From contig JAGVZX010000074.1 of the NCBI GenBank assembly GCA_018302185.1, positions 1 through 5,892 on the forward strand: 5,892 bases of DNA, in the 5' to 3' direction. Origin of the DNA: Candidatus Woesearchaeota archaeon. GTDB taxonomy: Archaea; Nanobdellota; Nanobdellia; Woesearchaeales; UBA10200. The number at the start of each line of letters is the position of its first letter. Position 1 is the stretch's first letter. The notes under the pieces are model-generated. The model did not search any database. It was given only the letters and a program-made list of their open reading frames with translations, and was not told where the DNA came from. Below, one piece after another: positions 1 through 4,911 of the stretch. The translations under genes and the position numbers were made by a program.

Positions 1-91
1 AAAAGAGAAGAGCTGAGAAATCAAGATCATAATCTTTCAATTGCAGCGCAAGGTAAAGATTATGATCTTGATTTCTCAGCTCTTCTCTTTT
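1..91. repeat. Perfect 37-bp inverted repeat with 17-nt loop
   Basis: Positions 1-37 are the exact reverse complement of 55-91, separated by a 17-nt spacer (38-54). The repeat starts at the first base of the window and may extend further left. On the plus strand the right arm runs into a T tract (88-94), which superficially resembles a terminator, but a perfect 37-bp stem inside an open frame is not typical of archaeal termination. It could be a real cruciform or hairpin, or a fold-back chimera at a contig end. I favour the artefact because it sits exactly at the edge and is perfect. Confidence 0.9.
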
Positions 92-271
92 TTTGCGGCT
101 TAGACTTCTGCATAGCCTCACATACTTGTCTAAGATTCTTTTATAGTTGGTAAGCTTGCGTGCCAAATCCTGCTGGCTGCAAGAATCTCTTAACTGCAGA
201 AGCTCGCTTGCAGTATCAGTGCCCAACATTCTTTCTCCAATCGTCCTTATCCTGTCTGTGAGTTCTGTCAT
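1..271 (-). CDS. Partial small helical protein of unknown function, 3' end beyond window
   Basis: A minus-strand reading frame opens at ATG (269-271) and stays open to the window edge, giving 90 codons. An in-frame TAA lies 15 nt upstream of this ATG, so it is the first usable start. The product begins MTELTDRIRTIGERML and is rich in charged and Leu residues. It looks all-helical, with a basic patch (SLSRKKREEL, about residues 56-65). I do not recognise a family. It lies 45 bp downstream of the phosphoesterase stop on the same strand, with no clear Shine-Dalgarno, so cotranscription is likely. The last 30 or so codons fall inside a perfect 37-bp inverted repeat (1-91), so both arms would be translated. 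If that repeat is a fold-back artefact, only about the first 72-78 residues are genuine. The gene is probably real because the frame is clean and the spacing is operon-like; the C-terminal part is doubtful. Confidence 0.55.
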   Translation of the reverse strand, partial: MTELTDRIRTIGERMLGTDTASELLQLRDSCSQQDLARKLTNYKRILDKYVRLCRSLSRKKREELRNQDHNLYLALQLKDYDLDFSALLF

Positions 272-316
272 TTTATTCTTTAAGCCTTAGTCTTTAATCT
301 TCGTGATGCAAATATC

Positions 317-970
317 TTATGGCCAATAACCGATGTGCAAAGTTCTCAGGGTCACTTCCAGGCTTTTAGGGTCATAAACTGCAAAATTGACATGATTGCT
401 GCTGTACTCTTCTTGCCATCTTGCTCTCCCGGGGCTTACCCAATAAACTCTGCCTGGCTCTAGCTTATGCATCTGATCTTGCTCTAAAAATCTTACTTTA
501 TCAGGTCCTCTTAACCATCTATACTCAGGCAATATGTTGATGCATTCGCTGTGCCCATGTAGCACCAATAATGGCTCAAGCCCTGAATGCCCATGTATGG
601 TATCACCATGCTGGTCTAATATCTCTCCTCCATTATGACCAGCGATCACATTTCCTTCTTTATAGATCAGGCTTCCTATGGGCCTTCCGTCACTGTCTAC
701 GCCAATATATGACTCAAGAATATCTACAGGCAGCCTTGCATTATGCTCTCCAAATAAACCAATCAGTTTTCTTCTTGGATTCTCTCTCAAAAACTTTCTG
801 AATGTTTCCCACAGCATGGTCATATCATAGTCATCTGTCCCAAAATGTTCAATATCATCTCCAAGATTGACTGCCAAATCTATTCCAGATTTTCTTGCTT
901 CATCAAGAATTATCTTTGCAGCTCTCCACTGAGAATGTATGTCTCCAAATATGATCGCTTTTTGGTTCAT
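317..970 (-). CDS. Calcineurin-like metallophosphoesterase (YfcE/MJ0936-like)
   Basis: This 217-residue protein is a probable cytoplasmic phosphodiesterase or phosphatase with a two-metal site; there is no signal peptide. Metallophosphoesterase motifs appear in order: GDIH (residues 9-12), GDD (37-39), GEHN (74-77, where the family normally has GNH[DE]), AGHNGG (110-115, metal His), HGHS (138-141, the GHxH-type motif) and VSPGR (178-182, matching the NPGS-like segment of YfcE-type enzymes). Length fits the small YfcE/MJ0936 group. The Asn-to-Glu change in the third motif is unusual because that Asn normally bridges metals, so activity may be altered. ATG at 970 lies 20 bp downstream of the lipoprotein stop. 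There is no clear Shine-Dalgarno, which suggests translation from a shared transcript. The substrate cannot be told from sequence. The fold assignment is firm. Confidence 0.88.
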   Translation of the reverse strand: MNQKAIIFGDIHSQWRAAKIILDEARKSGIDLAVNLGDDIEHFGTDDYDMTMLWETFRKFLRENPRRKLIGLFGEHNARLPVDILESYIGVDSDGRPIGSLIYKEGNVIAGHNGGEILDQHGDTIHGHSGLEPLLVLHGHSECINILPEYRWLRGPDKVRFLEQDQMHKLEPGRVYWVSPGRARWQEEYSSNHVNFAVYDPKSLEVTLRTLHIGYWP

Positions 971-990
971 GAGGCTGCAGAAAATAATAA

Positions 991-1572
991 TTATCTTACT
1001 GTTATCTTCCCGACATCCATATCCTTGATAAAAAGAACATCCATATATTCATAAGTTCCTGGCGTTGTAAATCTGTAGCTCAGGTTCTGGCCTTTAGAAA
1101 GCCTTTCGCTTCTTATTAATTCATCTCCAATGCCTTTAGTCCTTACTCTGATGACATGCTGTATCAATGGTCTGAATTCATCCTTATGCATCCAGACAAC
1201 TGTTGTATTGACAGGAATCTCCATGTTTAATGGGGTAAATTCCCTGTCGATTATGTCTATGAATTCTGTGTTCAAAGGCTTTTGTGGAAGTGTTGATTGA
1301 GTTTGTGTTGTTTGTTGTGCAGCAGCTTGCTGAGGCGTTTGAGTAGGAGTTTTCTGCGGCTGTTGCACATTTGTTTGTGGGCTTGCCTGCGGTGTTTGCG
1401 GTTGTGGTGCAGCAGGTGTTGTAGTTGCCTGTGCATCATCATCCTCAAAGTCATCATCTATCACAGAAGATTCCTGGCTCTCACAGCCTGATAAAATTAA
1501 AATAACTATAACTAATATTGCTAGTATCACAAGATGCCTGCTCTTTCCGATTTTAGTCGACAAATCCTTCAT
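991..1572 (-). CDS. Lipoprotein with Thr/Gln/Pro linker and cupredoxin-like domain
   Basis: This 193-residue exported protein has a basic N-terminus, a hydrophobic stretch (residues 14-27) and an LSGC lipobox with Cys30, which predicts lipid anchoring outside the cytoplasmic membrane. Residues 31-46 are acidic. Residues 47-98 are a low-complexity Ala/Thr/Gln/Pro linker, probably extended. Residues 103-193 match the C-terminal plastocyanin/cupredoxin pattern: IPVNTTVVW, a His after the charged loop (His139), LSKGQNLSYRF, PGTYEY and GKITV. The usual Cys-x(2)-His-x(2)-Met copper loop is replaced by YMDVLFIKDM: Cys and the second His are missing, while His139 and Met185 remain. A standard type 1 copper site is therefore unlikely, and the domain may bind metal differently or be structural. 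It is the first gene of a probable operon with the phosphoesterase and the partial downstream gene. A TATA box suggests leaderless translation from ATG at 1572. Confidence 0.82.
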   Translation of the reverse strand: MKDLSTKIGKSRHLVILAILVIVILILSGCESQESSVIDDDFEDDDAQATTTPAAPQPQTPQASPQTNVQQPQKTPTQTPQQAAAQQTTQTQSTLPQKPLNTEFIDIIDREFTPLNMEIPVNTTVVWMHKDEFRPLIQHVIRVRTKGIGDELIRSERLSKGQNLSYRFTTPGTYEYMDVLFIKDMDVGKITVR

Positions 1573-1597
1573 TTTATCTCTCTCAAAGCTGTTTTTG

Positions 1598-1612
1598 TTT
1601 AAATGTGTTTCG
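1598..1612 (-). promoter_or_regulatory. TATA box and BRE-like element for the lipoprotein operon
   Basis: On the minus strand, CGAAAC (1607-1612) precedes TTTAAA (1598-1603). The TTTAAA centre is about 28 bp upstream of ATG 1572, the spacing expected if transcription starts at or next to the start codon. A weak GAGAGA lies closer to the ATG but is a poor Shine-Dalgarno. The site lies between the stop of the upstream gene (1648) and the lipoprotein, so the latter probably has its own promoter. Confidence 0.55.
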
Positions 1613-1647
1613 GTAACTTATTTGCATTAACAAATCAGATTAATCAA

Positions 1648-2520
1648 TCAGTTTTCCTTTATCTCTTTCCTATATGATTCATATTGATCTTTATAGCAAC
1701 CCTGAAGAGGAAATTTACTATTTTGTGAGATTCTTAGCTCTGTGAGTTTTCCTGCTCTTACTCCGTCTCCAAATGAGCGTACTCCTAACTCATCATCAAT
1801 AGTCTCCCTTGTAACAACTTCCAAGCCTGTGCTTTTCTCAATAAACCTTCCATTTCTCCACTCATATCCGTCGAATGCCATATCCAGCTCCCTTGCAGCT
1901 GCCTTCAATGGATGTCTTTTTTCTCCATCTATTTTTACTTTCACAGCAATTCCTGCATATATTGCTAATTCTCTGCATCTGTCGTATCCCATACCTGTCA
2001 GATTTGCAAGAAAATCAAGATGGACATATTCTCCATCTTCACTTGCCAAAATAGGTGCAGACTGATCTTCTCTAACGCTCAGTTCCCTAAGATATGAGTA
2101 AAAATCACTTGCCTCAACATCAAAATCATTTTTTAATCTGGCTTTGACTTCTCTGGCACTCTTGCCAAAATAAAGCACTGAAAGCTCATCCCATTTTAAA
2201 GATGTGGCATAGTCTGAAATCTGCCTGCTAACAACCTCTTCTGGGGTGCCTAATGTCAATTGAACTCTTGCAGGGAGATCTGGTTTTCTTGATCTTAAAT
2301 ATTCAAATGGACCATTGTTGGCTGTATCATGCGTATATCCAAAAAATCTAATAAAATTTTGGCCTTCAATTATTATGAGAATTCTGTCTGATACTGGTAC
2401 TTCTTTTGCGAGCTTTTCTAACATTCTTATCTGCACATCAGGGACTTGGAGCAATGATTCTAGCCTGCTTACTTCGTTTGTAAGGTGATAAAAACCAATT
2501 AATGTTTTTTCTTCTGCCAT
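1648..2520 (-). CDS. Unknown protein with tandem winged-helix-like segments; paralogue of 3071-4084
   Basis: This 290-residue soluble protein has no signal peptide or membrane segment, and I do not recognise the family. Residues 1-145 look alpha/beta: a helix ending in MLEKLAKEV, the strand RILIIIEG (46-53), then EEVVSRQISDYA and a strand ending SVLYFG (114-119). Residues 164-215 resemble a MerR/excisionase-type helix-turn-helix (YVHLDFLANLTGM..., 165-177). Residues 233-286 look like a second such unit (VVTRETIDDELGV, then GKLTELRI, ending in YESYRKE). The same order of segments is found in the product of 3071-4084, so I infer a paralogous pair and suggest DNA binding or regulation, not proven. 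The start at 2520 is supported by a TATA box about 29 bp upstream, implying a leaderless mRNA. It ends 75 bp before the lipoprotein gene, which has its own promoter. Confidence 0.8.
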   Translation of the reverse strand: MAEEKTLIGFYHLTNEVSRLESLLQVPDVQIRMLEKLAKEVPVSDRILIIIEGQNFIRFFGYTHDTANNGPFEYLRSRKPDLPARVQLTLGTPEEVVSRQISDYATSLKWDELSVLYFGKSAREVKARLKNDFDVEASDFYSYLRELSVREDQSAPILASEDGEYVHLDFLANLTGMGYDRCRELAIYAGIAVKVKIDGEKRHPLKAAARELDMAFDGYEWRNGRFIEKSTGLEVVTRETIDDELGVRSFGDGVRAGKLTELRISQNSKFPLQGCYKDQYESYRKEIKEN

Positions 2521-2542
2521 CTTATTTCATTATCTCCCTTAT

Positions 2543-2556
2543 CATATAAATTATAT
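2543..2556 (-). promoter_or_regulatory. TATA box for gene 1648-2520
   Basis: The minus strand reads ATATAATTTATATG here, centred about 29 bp upstream of ATG 2520. This places transcription start at or within a few nt of the start codon. A GGGAG (2534-2538) lies 13 nt upstream of the ATG, too far for a good Shine-Dalgarno, and would be mostly or wholly outside the predicted transcript. Leaderless initiation fits better. Confidence 0.6.
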
Positions 2557-2737
2557 CAAGAGAAAACCATCAGTTATTTTAAAAATTATTGATGAAATTG
2601 ATTTAAAACTCCGTGATGGATATGTAAAATTATAACCCTCATCTCTTATGGAATAACTAATATTTCATATGGAAATTATCAACAGTTGTCGATAAAATTA
2701 GATGATAGTTCCATCGGAAATTTTTTACTCATTTTTT
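2557..2737. other. AT-rich intergenic stretch without recognisable gene
   Basis: This is the part of the 550-bp gap (2521-3070) between the TATA box of the left gene and the palindromic element. It is strongly AT-rich. I see only a short hairpin, TTCC-ATC-GGAA, followed by a T run (about 2710-2726), and a 17-codon minus-strand frame. Neither has enough support to call. Confidence 0.5.
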
Positions 2738-2745
2738 AAAAATGC

Positions 2746-3005
2746 TGTATTTGTTTAGCTTTTTTTATGAAATGTACAAAGCAGTGGCGACTGCCGACGA
2801 ACACTCACTGAGATTATAAATAAGTTGCTCCTCCTCTACGCGTAGTTAATAGAAAGGAGAATGGAAGAGTATTGCGTGCTGTGTTAATAAATGGTTATAT
2901 TGATACCATTGCCCGTCGCAACTTGGCATGGTTACTATAGAATTGTGTTCGTCAAATATTGGCAGTCGCCACTGCTTTTGATGTTGTTATAGCTAAACAA
3001 ATACA
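2746..3005. mobile_element. 260-bp palindromic MITE-like element with nested inverted repeats
   Basis: The ends are a perfect 15-bp inverted repeat: TGTATTTGTTTAGCT (2746-2760) and its complement (2991-3005), giving TG...CA termini. A 6-bp direct repeat AAATGC abuts both ends (2740-2745 and 3006-3011), as expected of a target-site duplication. Further in are three more perfect complementary pairs in nested order: 18 bp (2778-2795 with 2961-2978), 9 bp GACGAACAC (2796-2804 with 2945-2953) and 7 bp AAGTTGC (2822-2828 with 2918-2924). A palindrome CTACGCGTAG (2837-2846) and a small hairpin AATGGT/ACCATT (2890-2910) lie in the centre. No transposase or credible ORF is inside. It could be a non-autonomous transposon, or a structured RNA gene whose strand is unknown. 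I saw no SRP or RNase P consensus in it. Confidence 0.7.
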
Positions 3006-3070
3006 AAATGCATATTTTCACGGAGATAATAATCAGACCAGGTTAACTGGAAGAATTATCCTCTGAAAAT

Positions 3071-4084
3071 CTATTTGGGAAGATCCCTATACTTAATCAC
3101 ATCTTCTAAGAATGTGCCGTTTACGCTGAAGCCATCTTTGGCCAGTGTCCTAACTTTTCGCAGTGGACCATCTCTTACCAAAAGCTCTCTTACTTGATCC
3201 ACCTCAACTTTTAACACAGACGCAGCTTGATATTCAGTCAATACCCTGCTGTTGCCATCTCTAGTCCATAATTCTACTCCTGACTCTGTCTTTCTTCTGA
3301 CTTGATAACAGAATAATTTGGCTAATTCATCTTCTGTTATTGTCCAGTCTTTTATGCTGCCTATATTCGTCCCAATCTTATGTTCCTGTGCTAATTGGTA
3401 TGCCTCTCTTTCATCCATGCCTATTAAATTTGCAAAATAGGTTATATTATAAACTCCAGATGGAAGCACTGCTTGGTTAGTGCTACTGATGCCTTTTTCG
3501 CCTTTACCTGGTTTTTTTGATGCTCCAGTAGGATTAGCCAATAACTCAGTAATATCAACCCTCTCTCTTTCAGCCAAAGTTGTTTTTTCTCCAGGCTTAT
3601 ATTCCATCCATCTGAACTTGATCCTGTAAGAATTTCCTAAGACAGATGCTGTCTCTGTTTTCAATGGGCCGATATATACAACATTTTCTGCTTTCATGCT
3701 CCTGCTGGCATACCCAGTCTGGATTGCACTTATAATATCCTCAGCCCTTGATAACAAATTCAGTCTTTTGATAACAAGATTAATGTCTTCTGTAGTTGGT
3801 CTGCCTTCTGGCACATGATAGACAAACAGATCAAAGCTTGGAGAGTTGCTTAATCTTGCATATTCCCTGTCAACGATTAGTATCACATTTCCATTAACTC
3901 CATGGGCAACTAGATCTTCAAGCAAAGACTTCTGCATTTGCACAGCTGTAATGGTTTCTTCTTTTGGCTCTAACAATTCTCTTGCAATTTCATCTTTACA
4001 GCATATTTCAATCAAGTTAAGAACTGGCTTCTCTGTTTTAGGCTGTCTTTTTACTGCAGGCATCTTTTCCCCTATAAAAACCAA
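3071..4084 (-). CDS. Unknown protein with two MerR/excisionase-like HTH segments; paralogue of 1648-2520
   Basis: This is a soluble protein of 337 residues, or 330 if it starts at Met8. The N-terminal half (about 45-160) looks alpha/beta: SLLEDLVAHGV, the strand NVILIVDREYARL (66-78), EDIISAIQTGYA, and a strand ending VVYIG (135-139). A Gly/Lys-rich linker follows (about 184-208). Residues 212-258 fit an excisionase/MerR-like winged helix: YNITYFANLIGMD, then QLAQEHKIG, then WTITEDELAKLF. Residues 281-333 fit a second unit: VLTEYQAASVLKV, QVRELLVRDGPLRKV, FLEDVIKY. The product of 1648-2520 has the same segment order and an ANLxGM core. Only HTH-type DNA binding can be suggested. The TATA box predicts transcription start near 4073-4075, inside the 4084 start codon's downstream region. 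With GGGGA just before ATG 4063, the Met8 start is the likelier true start. The gene is bracketed by two palindromic elements. Confidence 0.8.
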   Translation of the reverse strand: MVFIGEKMPAVKRQPKTEKPVLNLIEICCKDEIARELLEPKEETITAVQMQKSLLEDLVAHGVNGNVILIVDREYARLSNSPSFDLFVYHVPEGRPTTEDINLVIKRLNLLSRAEDIISAIQTGYASRSMKAENVVYIGPLKTETASVLGNSYRIKFRWMEYKPGEKTTLAERERVDITELLANPTGASKKPGKGEKGISSTNQAVLPSGVYNITYFANLIGMDEREAYQLAQEHKIGTNIGSIKDWTITEDELAKLFCYQVRRKTESGVELWTRDGNSRVLTEYQAASVLKVEVDQVRELLVRDGPLRKVRTLAKDGFSVNGTFLEDVIKYRDLPK

Positions 4085-4091
4085 AGATACT

Positions 4092-4108
4092 GCATATTTT
4101 AATATTTA
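4092..4108 (-). promoter_or_regulatory. TATA box for gene 3071-4084, favouring the start at 4063
   Basis: The minus strand reads TAAATATTAAAATATGC, centred near 4100. Transcription would start about 27 nt downstream, near 4073-4075, leaving a leader of about 10 nt containing GGGGA before ATG 4063 (MPAVKRQ). ATG 4084 would then lie upstream of the transcript start. The TATA box sits between the gene and the MITE-like element, so the insertion has not split the core promoter. Confidence 0.5.
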
Positions 4109-4132
4109 TCGGCATAAAAGTGCATAAAAACC

Positions 4133-4298
4133 GGCTGTGTTGAAAATGGATGTTGGCATCAATTGCGAGGCTCCATTAACTTAACTTGCAATTGAGTTCA
4201 GGGGGAAGCCCCCTACGGGGCTTGAACGATACAAGCAATTCATCCTTCAAAGAGCCGAGCGATGCCAACATTCGCGAAGCGATATTTTCAACACAGCC
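4133..4298. mobile_element. 166-bp MITE-like element with terminal inverted repeats and flanking duplication
   Basis: The ends form a perfect 15-bp inverted repeat, GGCTGTGTTGAAAAT (4133-4147) and its complement (4284-4298). Both ends are flanked by an identical 11-bp direct repeat, GCATAAAAACC (4122-4132 and 4299-4309), the classic sign of a target-site duplication. Further in, ATGTTGGCATC (4150-4160) pairs with 4261-4271, and GGCTC (4169-4173) pairs with GAGCC (4252-4256). The GC-rich centre forms hairpins. No coding capacity is visible, so it would depend on a transposase encoded elsewhere. The GGCTxTGTTG-like ends recall several DDE-transposase IS families, but I cannot assign one. It lies in the divergent intergenic region between gene 3071-4084 and the zinc-ribbon gene. 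Confidence 0.82.
4195..4227. repeat. GC-rich hairpin at the centre of the MITE-like element
   Basis: AAGCCCC (4206-4212) pairs with GGGGCTT (4217-4223) across a four-base CTAC loop. GTTC and GAAC extend the stem outside a G-rich bulge. The run GGGGG (4201-4205) can pair instead with CCCCC (4209-4213), so two exclusive hairpins compete. The GC content is far above the surrounding sequence. Confidence 0.6.
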
Positions 4299-4345
4299 GC
4301 ATAAAAACCGCAATGCTTAAATAGAAAAATGATAAACTAGTCTCA

Positions 4346-4387
4346 ATATAAAAAATAAAAAAATCATATTTAATTGTTTATTGAGGT
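4346..4387 (+). promoter_or_regulatory. TATA box and Shine-Dalgarno for the zinc-ribbon gene
   Basis: ATATAAAA (4346-4353) should set transcription start near 4376. GAGGT (4383-4387) then lies 6 nt before ATG 4394, a well-spaced Shine-Dalgarno. A second possible TATA-like TTAAATA lies at 4317-4323, just past the MITE-like element. Confidence 0.6.
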
Positions 4388-4393
4388 AACTTT

Positions 4394-4831
4394 ATGGCAT
4401 TGAAATTCCCGAACAGCATGGACGATTGCATATATTTTACAAACAGGACTTTAGAAAATAATACAGGCAAAGCGATTGCCTGGGTATATAGGAAGCCATG
4501 CCCTAAATGCAAAAAAACAACAATGGGAAAGCCAGTTGTGAAAGGCAAAGTCAAGATGAGGGCAGAGGAATATGTCTGTTCTGGCTGCGGATTTACTGAA
4601 CAAAAAATAGAGCATGAAGAGAGCTTAAATGTTGAAATCCAATATACTTGCCCTAAACGCGGAAATTCCGATGAAGCTACTACACAATACAAAAGAAAGT
4701 CATGGCAAGGTGTTCCAGCTTATGTTTTTGAATGCAGCAAATGCCATGAGAAGCTTGGCCTGACAAAAAAGATGAAAGCTGCGAAAAAGAAGAAAGTTGC
4801 AGATGAGGATGCAGAGAGTGATGAAGCATAA
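4394..4831 (+). CDS. Two-zinc-ribbon protein, DPANN-type, one Cys replaced by Arg
   Basis: This 145-residue cytoplasmic protein has two zinc-ribbon modules. The first has C36PKC39 and C62SGC65. The second has C86PKR89 and C114SKC117, so the second ligand of the knuckle is Arg instead of Cys. CPxxGN followed by a basic segment and YVFECSKC superficially resembles the C-terminal ribbon of archaeal TFS/TFIIS, but the acidic DE pair needed for RNA cleavage is absent (KSWQGVPAYVF instead). I would not call it TFS. The C-terminus is a Lys-rich stretch (125-134) followed by an acidic tail. From memory, proteins with this start (MALKFPNSMDDCIYFTNR) and layout recur in DPANN genomes. A role in nucleic-acid or transcription-related binding is inference. 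A TATA box and a good Shine-Dalgarno support the start. A T tract follows downstream. Confidence 0.82.
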   Translation: MALKFPNSMDDCIYFTNRTLENNTGKAIAWVYRKPCPKCKKTTMGKPVVKGKVKMRAEEYVCSGCGFTEQKIEHEESLNVEIQYTCPKRGNSDEATTQYKRKSWQGVPAYVFECSKCHEKLGLTKKMKAAKKKKVADEDAESDEA

Positions 4832-4880
4832 GATAGGAAGTAAATCCGTACTGATCATAAAATATATCAAAAAAATCGTC

Positions 4881-4886
4881 TTTTTT
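4881..4886 (+). terminator. Possible oligo-T transcription terminator
   Basis: TTTTTT lies 50 bp after the zinc-ribbon stop codon and before the TATA box of the next gene. Archaeal RNA polymerase commonly terminates at T runs without a strong hairpin. The run is short, so confidence is limited. Confidence 0.4.
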
Positions 4887-4911
4887 CCATTATCCTAACT
4901 TGACCAAATGT

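Noticed and set aside
571..801. Plus-strand open frame opposite the phosphoesterase
   Set aside because: It is antisense to a gene with clear catalytic motifs, has no ribosome binding site, and the product has no recognisable features.
1272..1491. Two open frames, one on each strand, over the lipoprotein linker
   Set aside because: They arise from the low-complexity Thr/Gln/Pro-coding repeats; the Leu/Cys/Arg- or His/Lys-rich products are frame shadows.
1742..2065. 107-codon plus-strand frame opposite gene 1648-2520
   Set aside because: Ser/Pro-rich antisense shadow without a promoter or ribosome binding site.
2580..2660. Possible C/D-box guide RNA around TTGATGA and GTGATGG
   Set aside because: No D box (CTGA) at proper spacing and no C'/D' pair could be found.
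2710..2726. Short hairpin TTCC-ATC-GGAA followed by a T run, terminator-like on the plus strand
   Set aside because: No plus-strand gene lies upstream to terminate, and the stem is only 4 bp.
2861..2887. 8-codon plus-strand frame (MEEYCVLC) behind AAAGGAGA
   Set aside because: The GGAGA abuts the ATG, too close to function as a Shine-Dalgarno, and the peptide is too short to judge.
2746..3005. SRP RNA or RNase P RNA as identity of the long palindrome
   Set aside because: The GGAA-capped SRP helix 8 motif and the RNase P conserved blocks were not found on either strand.
4378..4692. Minus-strand frame opposite the zinc-ribbon gene
   Set aside because: The plus-strand gene has zinc-ligand motifs, a TATA box and a Shine-Dalgarno; the antisense frame has none.
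4394..4831. Transcript-cleavage factor TFS
   Set aside because: The acidic DE pair required in the TFS C-terminal ribbon is absent, and the layout and length differ.
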